From Schistocerca nitens (Eukaryota; Arthropoda; Insecta; Orthoptera; Acrididae): a stretch of 64,000 bases of DNA. Below the pieces are notes generated by a model that ran no database searches, was not told where the DNA came from, and saw nothing but the letters and a program-made list of their open reading frames with translations. A program made the translations under genes and the position numbers. Numbering within the stretch: the first letter of the stretch is position 1; the number at the start of each line of letters is the position of its first letter. Of this stretch, positions 34,031 through 44,853 are shown one piece after another. Location of the stretch: positions 716,179,202-716,243,201 of the forward strand of contig NC_064617.1 of NCBI RefSeq assembly GCF_023898315.1. The letters are read 5' to 3'.

Positions 34031-34747
34031 GGGTCAATCCAAATGAAGTGGTCCAATAAAAATTAAGTTGGTTGCTTGACCATTTTTAAATATTTTAATT
34101 TTTTATATGAGATTACCATATAACAGAAGTTTGAAACAGTTTTTTAAAAAATTTTACCTTTCACCTTTACTGAATGGTGGCCATTTCGTTTGTAAGTGTG
34201 CGACGATGTTTCAGTTTACAGACATTAGCAAAAACATGAATATCTCTGCTCTGGGTTAAGTTACAACATTGCAATTGACATGATTGTTTTTAGAAAAGTG
34301 TCCTCTACAACATTGTCTATTACACAAAATAACCTAAATTCAAAAATAACCAATCAAAATGACCTCCAAAGTTTGGTATCAAAATTTTCAAAAATCCACT
34401 TTATAGATCCAAAAATAACAAACAAGGAGTGATTTATGAGAGTCGATGTTTTTCGTATAGTTTGATATCATACACTACTAGCCTCATATAGAGCAAGAAC
34501 ACTTACAAATGTTTCCTTAATTTTTATGAATTTTTGAAATTTGAAAATTTTCATTTTTTGTAAAGTTTGGGTTAGTTTATCACAGGTGGGACTAAATATA
34601 AAAATATGATTTTTTACACAGTTTGTACACCTGTACACTGTAAAAATTTCGACATTGATATCTGACTGTGAACAAAGATATTAATTTTTTAAAATGAGGA
34701 GATAATTTACATTACTCTACAACTGATCTTATGGCTGTTGCCTATTC
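34031..34747 (+). repeat. Left terminal inverted repeat, 717 bp
   Basis: It runs from GGGTCAATCC to 'ggctgttgcctattc'. By eye it matches the right arm at roughly nine of ten positions with small indels. Confidence 0.9.
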
Positions 34748-34990
34748 ATGTGTGATATTGGAGGGATATAATCAATTATTATTGAAGTAAGGTACTGAAT
34801 TATATACGAAAAGTGCAAACATCAATGAAATTAACATTTACATTATTTTGATATACTTAAAATAAATATTTTCAATTAACATCCTTCGAGATGCAACTGT
34901 TCCTAAACCTGTTGGTGAATGTTAAGAACACTTATTTCTTCAGACAGCTTCTGTGATATAGACTAAGACCTCCCAGTTGCCGTGGTAAGT

Positions 34991-35224
34991 TCAAGCACTG
35001 AAAGTTTCCTTAAAACATTTTTCATTGGTATCCAAACTGTCAATAGTAGATTTCTTGAATGATGATCTTGGGCCAGCAGAGTGGTAAAAATGCACAAAAA
35101 CATCATTGTTTTCCACACTTATTCTTTCAAGCTCTGCAAGCCACCACTGTCCATCATATACACATGCCACTTTGTCATTCAACGTTAAAGACAGATGTAA
35201 TTTTACTGACACAATGATCCTCAT
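34991..35224 (-). CDS. Small protein inside the long-TIR element
   Basis: An open frame of 77 codons. Its centre 'KVACVYDGQWWLAELERISV' and 'NNDVFVHFYHSAGPRSSF' resembles a short domain (a Y-D-x-x-W-W core followed by an H/P-x-GP motif) that I remember from unnamed, repeated insect proteins, possibly Tudor/chromo-like barrels. No transposase motif is visible. It lies downstream of the 35,312-35,656 frame on the same strand and could be a later exon or the broken C-terminus of one protein. The start shown is simply the first Met; the true start is unknown. Confidence 0.45.
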   Translation of the reverse strand: MRIIVSVKLHLSLTLNDKVACVYDGQWWLAELERISVENNDVFVHFYHSAGPRSSFKKSTIDSLDTNEKCFKETFSA

Positions 35225-35311
35225 AAATTTCGGTTTCTGATGTTACATATCATTGAACTAAGTTTTCTGCAATGCCAAGGAATTTGCGGAAATGCTTTGC
35301 TCCTTTTATCG

Positions 35312-35656
35312 CTATACGGTTTTCAAATCTGGTTTGTAGTTTTTTTTTGTTTCACTCTCACATACCAATGACAAATGTTCAGGTTTTATTTCCCTCAAAC
35401 CTTGAGTAATAGGCTTTTTATGAACTTTAAGTGGATCACAGCACTTTCTTCCAAAAATATGGTTGTACTTCAGAATATACTTCTCCTCATTACACTCACA
35501 CACTGATGTTACAGAACAACTTACTTGAAATTTAAACAAAGTTTGTCTAACTTCATCAAAGTCATTGACTCTTTTACAGTTTTTTGAAACTGAACCGTAA
35601 ACTGTTTTGTAGCACACTTCACTTGCTACCTGTCCAACAGAGCACCGTTCATACAT
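35312..35656 (-). CDS. Cys-rich protein inside the long-TIR element
   Basis: An open frame of 114 codons starting about 370 bp inside the right arm. It ends with 'GRKCCDPLKVHKKPITQGLR' and 'EIKPEHLSLVCESE'. I recall a CCDPF-x-x-HKK-type C-terminal motif in many unnamed arthropod proteins that occur in high copy number. Its function is not known to me. Cysteines are frequent (9 of 114) and could bind metal. With the next frame it would make about 200 residues, much shorter than a normal DDE transposase, so the element may be non-autonomous or encode an accessory protein. Confidence 0.5.
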   Translation of the reverse strand: MYERCSVGQVASEVCYKTVYGSVSKNCKRVNDFDEVRQTLFKFQVSCSVTSVCECNEEKYILKYNHIFGRKCCDPLKVHKKPITQGLREIKPEHLSLVCESETKKNYKPDLKTV

Positions 35657-36028
35657 GTTATTGCATTCCAGTTAATCTCTCAAAATTAATTATGAATTAC
35701 ACACAGAACGAAGCACATAACACATTCTACACTCTCAAAGTATGTACAGCCACTCTACCAGAGGTTTCAGAACAGACTGACTACAACAATGCCACACCCA
35801 GCAATAATGTACTTTTACAATGCCACACTTAGAAATAATGGACTTCTTTATTGATAATAAACCTAAACGTAAATGGGCATTTTTATTACCATAGAACAAA
35901 AGCGGAAACTCCTATTGTTTAATACTGTATTATTAAAATGAAATAAACCAAATGAATATTGGGAATAGTGTTAACTAAATATATGTCACAATTAAATTTT
36001 ATTACAATGAAACAATAAACCATTTAAA

Positions 36029-36748
36029 TAGGCAACAGCCATAAGATCAGTTGTAGAGTAATGTGAATTATTTCCTCATTTTAAAAAATTAATATCTTTG
36101 TTCACAGTCAGATATCAATGTTGAAATTTTTACAGTACATTGCTCTCATATAGTGTACAAACTTGGCAAAAATCATATTTTTGTATTCAGTCCCACCTGA
36201 GATAAACTAACCACAAACTTCACAAAAAATAAAAATATTCAAATTCCAAAAATTCATAAAAAATTAAGGGAACATTTGTAAGTGTTCTTGCTCTATATGA
36301 GGCTAGTAATGTATGATAGCTAACTATAGTAAAAAAATAGACTCTTATAAATCACTCCTTGTTTGTTATTTTTGGACCTAAAATGTGGATTTTTGAATAT
36401 TTGATACCAAACTTTGGAGGTCATTTTGACTGGTTATTTTTGAATTTAGGGTATTTTGTGTAATAGACAGTGTTGTAGAGGACACTTTTCTAAAAACAAT
36501 CATGTCAGTTGCAATGTTGTAATTTAACCCAGTGCAGAGTGATTAAAATTTTTGCTAGTGTCTCCAGACTGAAAAATCGTTGCGCGCCTACAAATAAAAA
36601 CGGCCGCCATCCAGTAAAGGTACAAGATAAATTATTTTTAAAAAAATGTTTTTGACTTCTCAAATATAGGGCAATCACATATAAAAAAATCAAAATACTT
36701 AAAAATGGCCAAGCAACCATCACTGGACCACTTCATATGGATTGACCC
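36029..36748 (-). repeat. Right terminal inverted repeat, 720 bp
   Basis: Inverse of 34,031-34,747. It includes conserved phrases such as 'cattactctacaactgatct' and 'gataccaaactttggaggtc'. Confidence 0.9.
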
Positions 36749-36752
36749 TATA

Positions 36753-37800
36753 TAGTGTTTCCAGCAGTTTGTCATCTACAGTCTCATCACACAGTAGTGG
36801 ATTTCTTTACCTATGTATGTTCTATACGTTACATTTATTTAAGTTCAGGGTCAACTGCCAGAGCCTGCGCCATTCTTCAATCCCCTGGAGATCATCTGCA
36901 AATCGGTGCTGTCTTTTGGCACTGCTACTGTATCATCTGCGAACAGCCCAAGAGCTACAGGCGCTTTTTACTATATTATTTATATAGATTGTAAACAATA
37001 ACGACCCTGTCACACTTCCTTGGGGTACTCTGGAAATTACCATTAAACCTGTCGATATTGTTCCATTAAGGATGATGTGTTGATCTCTCTCTGCAAGTAA
37101 GTCCTTAATCCACTCACAAATCTGGTCTGATACGAGGCTGTTATTTTTTCATTAAAATGCAGGTATGATAGTGTCAAATTCTGGTCTGAAGTCAAGGAAC
37201 ACAACATCAATCTGCGCGGAGTTGTCTACAGAGCTATGGATCTCAGAGGAACAGAGCAAGCTGAATTTCTCCAGTTCTCTGCTTGTGCAATCCACGTTGA
37301 TTTTTATAGAGGAGATTTTCAATCGATTGCTATGTGAATATAGAGTTGTGGCGAGTTTGTTTAACTCCTTCATGGCAGATCTTTCTTTGGTCATAGAGCT
37401 TATCTTCCTACCTTTCTTAACAACCCTTTTAACAGGCACAGTCATAGTTGCTATTACAGCCTTATGATCACTGACATCTTCTTCTACGTTAACTGATTTG
37501 GTAAGGTCAGGTCTATCTTGCTAGCGCGTCTAAAATGTTACTTTCAAAAATTGATTCTGCAACTATATGCATGAAGTAATTTTTCAAGAAGACATTAAGA
37601 ATAACTTAAGAATAATTTCACACAAATCCCTGTCTCTGACACCAGTTTTGATATAATGAGTGTCCTAATCTATACCTGGCAATTTCAAGTAACCCCTTTA
37701 CAATGACATAACCTGGAAAATTATTAAAGATATTCTGCAAGTTTTTCCTGAAGTGTTCTGCCATTACAGCTCCTGATACAGGCAGTCTAAAAATCATCAG
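36753..37800 (-). mobile_element. CR1-like LINE, RT part (right of long-TIR element)
   Basis: The minus strand reads 'DVVFLDFRPEFDTI' (about 37,180, normally FLDF-x-KAFD), 'VPQGSVTGSLLFTIYINN' (about 37,000) and 'LTLNLNKCNV'. It is continuous with 33,390-34,030 once the long-TIR element is removed. Frame changes and stops are present. Confidence 0.7.
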
Positions 37801-39478
37801 ATTAGCATTTTAGATTGAGCCCGACTACCCGAAAAACTTGAGCAAACATCTACAATGAATGAACTCCCCAAGGTGGATTCCAAAATACGGGTGACACCGC
37901 CACACCAACTGTTTAAGGTTAATAGGTTGAGCATTGGAAAACAAATAAGGAGAAATTCTTGATAAGACCATAACAGGCCAAGAGTCCTAACAAATGGAGG
38001 AGGGGGGATGAGGAGGAGGAAGTGAAGAAAAAGACATATCATTAGAACAAAGTTTCAAAAACCTACAATCAAAAAATATTAACCTGAACTGCACATATTT
38101 ACTATATGTCACAGTATGGTTTTACAATTGTTGCCACTGTTTCTGGTGTATTTTCTGCATTTTTTTTGTTGCCATTTTCTCAACATACATCACATCAACT
38201 GCAGCTCTGTGTGGGTTCTCTGGAAGGCTTGCAGATACTTTTAGACATAGAAAACATTACTTTCACACCTTGTGCATAATCCAAAACATTACGCTACCTT
38301 GCTGTTTACTTTTATAAACACATCGCAATATATCACTTATTGCAAAAAGAAAGAAATAATGTAAGTGTTTTGCACCAAGACTGACCCACAATCCCATATT
38401 GCTGTTTTTGTATGCAAACATGGACCAATGGAAGAGTTTCAAGATAAAATTATTTTTTACCTGGGAATAAGAAAAGCCCATCTTTGATCAACATCCAAGT
38501 TATGTGACTGTCAGGATGGATGAATATGGAATTTGAAAGACTTCCTGTCAAAGAGACAAGTGATGCACCAAAAAAGCCAACTAATGTACAGTAACTTTTG
38601 TAGGTTCATGGGGACGATGTGAGTTGCATGCTCCTGTTTCTCTTGTTTCTTTGTTTATCATTAGAATTTGTAACTGTAGTGACCATAAGCAGTTAATGTG
38701 AAAGACAAAACCAGTTTCTATACAGTATTGCCTTCAAATTTACTTCCTTTATACATACTCATTTGATCTATCATCCTTCCTTCTATGCTTAGTACTGACT
38801 TGTTGCTGATCACTTGATATTTATAAAGCTGCTTAAGAATCCTCTACTTAGCACCAGACTCATCTACAGGCTTAAAGAAAAACACAGGATAAAAAATAGT
38901 TGACTAGAATCAGTATTTCCTCTCCATACTACGATAGTTGCAAATACAGATGTCGTTATTTACTTTTTGACATATCTTTCCACAATACCATTCAACAAGA
39001 TCTCAAAACTATCATGAACAGATAGTTACGGACCCTCTCATTACAAGAATTATACAATTTGCTGATGTGATACACACCTAACCTTTGACCACAGAGAACA
39101 TTTATCATGCAGCAACAGAAGCACAGCAATACAAAAGTTTACATAAATAAGCAAAAAATCCAACATATTCAGTGAATGCATAAGCACAATTATTTAATTC
39201 TTGCATAGCTAGACTTATTTTATGTAGGCAACAATAACTGATGAATGCAGCGTTAAGTTCCAAAGAATAGCTCAAATTCTACAACCATATGCACCCAGCA
39301 CAACAGGGTAATCGCCTAGCCCACGGTCCATAGCATATTGTCATCAAGCTTGTTAAGAAATATTGACTTATAGACATGCCACCTATGTAGATGGTTCATC
39401 TCTGTATAGTGTGGCAAAGGGTACAAAGCAATGTAAGAATTGCAGAGGTTCTGTTTCTGCAATTGAAGAGAGAGGCAG
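37801..39478. other. No recognised feature
   Basis: AT-rich sequence without recognisable coding. A purine run (gaggaggggggatgaggagg) lies at about 37,997-38,025. Confidence 0.5.
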
Positions 39479-39516
39479 AGTGTGTGTGCAGGGGGCGGGG
39501 GACAGAGAGTTTGTGT

Positions 39517-39581
<65 letters not shown>

Positions 39582-39592
39582 CACACACACAC
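39517..39592. repeat. (CA)n microsatellite
   Basis: About 37 CA units with one slip (near 39,580). It is followed directly by GA-rich repeats. Confidence 0.95.
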
Positions 39593-39757
39593 AGAGAGAG
39601 AGAGAGGGAGAGAGAGAGGGAGAGAGAGAGGGAGAGAGAGAGGGGAGAGAGAGAGGGGGGAGAGAGAGGGGGGAGAGAGGGGAGAGAGAGGGGAGAGAGA
39701 GGGGAGAGAGAGGGGAGAGAGAGGGGAGAGAGAGGGGAGAGAGAGGGGGAGAGAGAG
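39593..39757. repeat. GA-rich irregular repeat
   Basis: Units of the type gagagagaggg(g) with variable G-runs lead into the first G/T-containing minisatellite. Confidence 0.9.
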
Positions 39758-40650
39758 AGTGGGGGTGGAGAGAGAGAGTGGGGGTGGAGAGAGAGAGTGG
39801 GGGTGGAGAGAGAGAGAGTGGGGGGTGGAGAGAGAGAGAGTGGGGGGTGGAGAGAGAGAGAGTGGGGGGTGGAGAGAGAGAGAGTGGGGGGTGGAGAGAG
39901 AGAGAGTGGGGGGTGGAGAGAGAGAGAGTTGGGGTGGAGAGAGAGAGAGTGGGGGTGGAGAGAGAGAGAGTGGGGGTGGAGAGAGAGAGTGGGGGTGGAG
40001 AGAGAGAGAGTGGGGGTGGAGAGAGAGAGAGTGGGGGTGGAGAGAGAGAGAGTGGGGGTGGAGAGAGAGAGAGTGGGGGTGGAGAGAGAGAGAGTGGGGG
40101 TGGAGAGAGAGAGAGTGGGGGTGGAGAGAGAGAGAGTGGGGGTGGAGAGAGAGAGAGAGGGGGTGGAGAGAGAGAGAGTGGGGGTGGAGAGAGAGAGAGT
40201 GGGGGTGGAGAGAGAGAGAGTGGGGGTGGAGAGAGAGAGAGTGGGGGTGGAGAGAGAGAGAGTGGGGGTGGAGAGAGAGAGAGTGGGGGTGGAGAGAGAG
40301 AGAGTGGGGGTGGAGAGAGAGAGAGTGGGGGTGGAGAGAGAGAGAGTGGGGGTGGAGAGAGAGAGAGTGGGGGTGGAGAGAGAGAGAGTGGGGGTGGAGA
40401 GAGAGAGAGTGGGGGTGGAGAGAGAGAGAGTGGGGGTGGAGAGAGAGAGAGTGGGGGTGGAGAGAGAGAGAGTGGGGGTGGAGAGAGAGAGAGTGGGGGT
40501 GGAGAGAGAGAGAGTGGGGGTGGAGAGAGAGAGAGTGGGGGTGGAGAGAGAGAGAGTGGGGGTGGAGAGAGAGAGAGTGGGGGTGGAGAGAGAGTGGGGG
40601 TGGAGAGAGAGTGGGGGTGGAGAGAGAGTGGGGGTGGAGAGAGAGTGGGG
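39758..40650. repeat. 21-bp minisatellite (gtgggggtggagagagagaga)
   Basis: The unit is mostly 21 bp (measured between repeats at 40,031, 40,052 and 40,073), about 30 copies in the regular part 39,950-40,585. The first copies are 19-22 bp with a longer G-run, and the last few shorten to 17 bp by loss of GA pairs. Because 21 is divisible by three, the frame is kept and a seven-residue peptide repeat appears. Confidence 0.93.
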
Positions 40651-41030
40651 GTGGAGAGAGGGGGCGGAGAGAGGGGGCGGAGAGAGGGGGGCGGAGAGAG
40701 GGGGCGGAGAGAGGGGGCGGAGAGAGGGGGGCGGAGAGAGGGGGGCGGAGAGAGGGGGCGGAGAGAGGGGGGCGGAGAGAGGGGGGCGGAGAGAGGGGGG
40801 CGGAGAGAGGGGGGCGGAGAGAGGGGGCGGAGAGAGGGGGGTGGAGAGAGGGGGGTGGAGAGAGGGGGGTGGAGAGAGGGGGGTGGAGAGAGGGGGGTGG
40901 AGAGAGGGGTGGAGAGAGGGGTGGAGAGAGGGGGTGGAGAGAGGGGGTGGAGAGAGGGGGTGGAGAGAGGGGGTGGAGAGAGGGGGTGGAGAGAGGGGGT
41001 GGAGAGAGGGGGTGGAGAGAGGGGGTGGAG
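40651..41030. repeat. 14-16-bp minisatellite (ggggcggagagag, then ggggtggagagag)
   Basis: The first block (to about 40,838) has a C where the second (to about 41,030) has a T. Both derive from the G-run plus 'ggagagag' core of the preceding array. Confidence 0.9.
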
Positions 41031-42665
41031 AGAGAGAATGGAGGGGGGAGACAGAGGGGGTGGAGAGAGGGGGTGGAGAGAGGGGGTGGAGAGAGAATGG
41101 AGGGGGGAGACAGAGAGAATGGAGGGGGGAGACACAGAGAATGGAGGGGGAGACACAGAGAATGGAGGGGGGAGACACAGAGAATGGAGGGGGGAGACAC
41201 AGAGAATGGAGGGGGGAGACACAGAGAATGGAGGGGGGAGACACAGAGAATGGAGGGGGGGAGACACAGAGAATGGAGGGGGGAGACACAGAGAATGGAG
41301 GGGGGAGACACAGAGAATGGAGGGGGGGAGACACAGAGAATGGAGGGGGGAGACACAGAGAATGGAGGGGGGGAGACACAGAGAATGGAGGGGGGGAGAC
41401 ACAGAGAATGGAGGGGGGGAGACACAGAGAATGGAGGGGGGGAGACACAGAGAATGGAGGGGGGGAGACACAGAGAATGGAGGGGGGGAGACAGAGAGAA
41501 TGGAGGGGGGGAGACAGAGAGAATGGAGGGGGGGAGACAGAGAGAATGGAGGGGGGGAGACAGAGAGAATGGAGGGGGGAGACAGAGAGAATGGAGGGGG
41601 GAGACAGAGAGAATGGAGGGGGGAGACAGAGAGAATGGAGGGGGGAGACAGAGAGAATGGAGGGGGGGAGACAGAGAGAATGGAGGGGGGAGACAGAGAG
41701 AATGGAGGGGGGAGACAGAGAGAATGGAGGGGGGGAGACAGAGAGAATGGAGGGGGGGAGACACAGAGAATGGAGGGGGGGGAGACACAGAGAATGGAGG
41801 GGGGGAGACACAGAGAATGGAGGGGGGAGACAGAGAGAATGGAGGGGGGAGACAGAGAGAATGGAGGGGGGGAGACAGAGAGAATGGAGGGGGGGAGACA
41901 GAGAGAATGGAGGGGGGGAGACAGAGAGAATGGAGGGGGGGAGACAGAGAGAATGGAGGGGGGGAGACAGAGAGAATGGAGGGGGGGGAGACAGAGAGAA
42001 TGGAGGGGGGAGACAGAGAGAATGGAGGGGGGGAGACAGAGAGAATGGAGGGGGGAGACAGAGAGAATGGAGGGGGGGAGACAGAGAGAATGGAGGGGGG
42101 AGACAGAGAGAATGGAGGGGGGAGACAGAGAGAATGGAGGGGGGAGACAGAGAGAATGGAGGGGGGGAGACAGAGAGAATGGAGGGGGGGAGACAGAGAG
42201 AATGGAGGGGGGAGACAGAGAGAATGGAGGGGGGGAGACAGAGAGAATGGAGGGGGGGAGACAGAGAGAATGGAGGGGGGGAGACAGAGAGAATGGAGGG
42301 GGGGAGACAGAGAGAATGGAGGGGGGGAGACAGAGAGAATGGAGGGGGGGAGACAGAGAGAATGGAGGGGGGGGAGACAGAGAGAATGGAGGGGGGAGAC
42401 AGAGAGAATGGAGGGGGGGAGACAGAGAGAATGGAGGGGGGGAGACAGAGAGAATGGAGGGGGGGAGACAGAGAGAATGGAGGGGGGGAGACAGAGAGAA
42501 TGGAGGGGGGGAGACAGAGAGAATGGAGGGGGGGAGACAGAGAGAATGGAGGGGGGGGGGACAGAGAGAATGGAGGGGGGGAGACAGAGAGAATGGAGGG
42601 GGGGAGACAGAGAGAATGGAGGGGGGGAGACAGAGAGAATGGAGGGGGGGAGACAGAGAGAATGG
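41031..42665. repeat. 22-23-bp minisatellite (agagaatggaggggggagac)
   Basis: About 70 copies. The unit is agagaatggag followed by a G-run and agacac or agacag. The G-run length varies between copies (5 to 10), giving unit lengths from 21 to 25. The ACAC variant is clustered at 41,121-41,480 and 41,760-41,815, the ACAG variant elsewhere, which shows local spreading of variants. Confidence 0.93.
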
Positions 42666-43032
42666 AGGGGGGAGACAGAGGGAGGGGGGAGACAGAGGGA
42701 GGGGGGAGACAGAGGGAGGGGGGAGACAGAGGGAGGGGGGAGACAGAGGGAGGGGGGAGACAGAGGGAGGGGGGAGACAGAGGGAGGGGGGAGACAGAGG
42801 GAGGGGGGAGACAGAGGGAGGGGGAGACAGAGGGAGGGGGGAGACAGAGGGAGGGGGGAGACAGAGGGAGGGGGAGACAGAGGGAGGGGGGAGACAGAGG
42901 GAGGGGGAGACAGAGGGAGGGGGAGACAGAGGGAGGGGGAGACAGAGGGAGGGGGGGAGACAGAGGGAGGGGGGAGACAGAGGGAGGGGGGACAGAGGGA
43001 GGGGGGAGACAGAGGGAGGGGGGGAGACAGAG
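42666..43032. repeat. 17-bp minisatellite (gagacagagggaggggg)
   Basis: The unit is the previous one with the 'agagaat' part lost. About 21 copies with G-run slips. The array stops within a few bases of a transposon end (43,037). Confidence 0.92.
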
Positions 43033-43036
43033 TGGT

Positions 43037-44272
43037 CAAAATATTTCTACAAAATTTCTTTTATTGTAATCACTGTTTACCAAAGCTTTTATATATACTA
43101 AAATTTTGTGTTTCAGATACTCTGTTGATGGAAGGAACTCAACTTCTATAAAATAGTATCTATTCAAGAGAAAGCACTATGTGTGTCCTAGTCTATTGAG
43201 ACAAAATCGTATGTTCTGACTCAAGAAACTTCAGAATGAAGAATGGAAGAGATCCACCATTGCACCCTTAAATCTGTGTATGGCACAAAAAATGTATGGA
43301 GATAGAGACAGTGTTGGATAAAGGGAGGAGCGGGTGACCAAGAACATCTGAGGGAAACATTGATTCCGTTTTAAACATCTTCACTCGTTCACCTACGAAG
43401 TCCATCCGCACTGCCGCCAGACAGTTGCCACTACCACGTTCAACTGTGAATAAGGTCCTCCAAATGAACTTACGGTTGTACGCTTACAAAATGCAACTGT
43501 TACTGACACTTGAGCCAAATGACAAGCCAAAACAGGCAGTTTGCACTCAACATGCTGGAATGCCTTTCAGAGGATGAAGCATACCTCAACTGAGTTTGTT
43601 GCAGTGTCAAGGCAACTTTTAATGTTTCTGGACATTAAACAGACACAATGTGAGAATCCGGGGATCTGAACACCCCTATGTGACTAGGGAACTTCAGTCG
43701 AAAAGTGACAGAGTGGTGTGGAATCATGTGCAACCAGTTAATTGGTCCATTTCTCTTCAATGGGTCAACAATTACTCGAGATGTTTACCTCAACCTTCTC
43801 ACCGAATATGTAGCACCACAACTGATTGACTTACAACCAACTATCATTTTTCAGCAAGATGGTGCACAACCACATTGGGGACTGCATGTTCATCAGATCC
43901 TCAATGAAACATTTCCAGGCAGATGAATTGGGAAGGATGGGTCAATTCCTTGGCCACAGCGTTTGCGAGGTAAATGGGGGTATGTAAACGATATCGTGTC
44001 TCAAACACAGATATGCTGACTTGAAGCAAAGGATTCATACTTCCATTGCCACCATTGATGATGCTATGCTACAGCAAACATGGCAAGAAGTCGAGTACTG
44101 TCTTTATGTGCTTCGTGCAACTGAAGGCGCCCATACAGAGGTCTATTAAACACTGTCAAAAAAACTTATATAAACACTGATTACAATAAAAGAAATTTTT
44201 TTACAATATTTCAACAGCTGCCATTGTAATAAAATTTTGAAGTTGTAAAGGGACTTTATGGACACCCCGTAA
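43037..44272 (+). mobile_element. Tc1/mariner-superfamily relic, left end truncated
   Basis: A transposase-like reading on the plus strand with frame breaks: a helix-turn-helix-like part (about 43,400-43,470), 'HNVRIRGSEHPYVTRELQ' (about 43,650) and 'DLQPTIIFQQDGAQPHW' (about 43,830, the second catalytic Asp). A short deletion follows before 'GYVNDIVSQTQ' (about 43,980). The ends are inverted repeats: 43,040-43,090 against 44,169-44,212 (shared 'aatttcttttattgtaatca'). The right end continues outward for about 60 bp to 'tttatggacaccccgta', but the left outer part is missing, replaced by the tandem array. Confidence 0.8.
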
Positions 44273-44832
44273 ATGAAATACATACAAATTTAGGAAGAAT
44301 AAATATGTCATGACAGCACTGCCATCTATGAGTGAAGCCACGCATTATTCAGACTACTACACCATTAAACCCTTGAGCAGAACTGTTCCTATGGATTGAA
44401 AGAACCAAAGTTACACTCATTTACAAAAAAGGGGGCAATGGAACTAATCCAGGGAACAGTTGTCCCGCAACCACTAGTTATGAAATGCATGTACATACAT
44501 ACTTTGCAAAGCACTAGAAGTGTACTTTCAAATTGTCATCGCTGTGTTGTGAACAAACCAGAGCTCCAAGCCCTAATAGAAAGCACTGGAGTTCAAATAG
44601 TTATAGGTATGGAAAGCTGGCTAAAGGTGGAAATAAGTTCAGCCAAAATTTTTTCAAAGAACCTAACAGTATTCAGAAAGGATAGATTAAATACAGTTGG
44701 TAGTGGAGTATTTATTGCTGTCAGAAGTAGTTTACATTGCAGTGAAATTTAATTAGATAATTCTTGTGAAATAGTATGGGTAGAGGTTATACCAAACAAT
44801 ATGACTAAACTATTAATTGGATTGTTTTACCA

Positions 44833-44850
44833 ACCCCCCCCCCCCCCCCC
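44833..44850. repeat. C homopolymer of about 18
   Basis: A run of C lies just before the SINE insertion point in the CR1-like LINE. Confidence 0.9.
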
Positions 44851-44853
44851 GAC

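Larger units (their letters stand above)
34027..36752 (-). mobile_element. Transposon with about 720-bp terminal inverted repeats
   Basis: The element (34,031-36,748, 2,718 bp) begins GGGTCAATCCAAATGAAGTG and ends with the inverse of GGGTCAATCCATATGAAGTG. Outer arms match for about 720 bp each. TATA flanks both sides (34,027-34,030 and 36,749-36,752), so the target duplication is TATA or TA. Removing it joins the two halves of a CR1-like LINE. The 1.28-kb interior holds two minus-strand open frames. I do not recognise the transposon superfamily. Confidence 0.9.
39479..43036. repeat. Compound purine-rich tandem array, 3.5 kb
   Basis: Several adjoining tandem arrays, nearly all purine (G/A) on the plus strand after an initial CA run. 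Related units change stepwise from left to right: CA, GA, 21-bp, 14-15-bp, 22-23-bp and 17-bp. The absence of stop-forming triplets in the units produces open frames of over 1,000 codons on both strands in several frames. These are artefacts of the repeat and not genes. Long G-runs (up to 10 in a row) and mirror-symmetric GA tracts are potential sites of G-quadruplex and triplex DNA. Confidence 0.95.

Noticed and set aside
39500-43030. A CRISPR-like or coding array
   Set aside because: Units are 14-23 bp, directly adjacent without unique spacers, and of near pure G/A composition. This is satellite DNA in an insect genome. The open frames exist only because the units lack stops.
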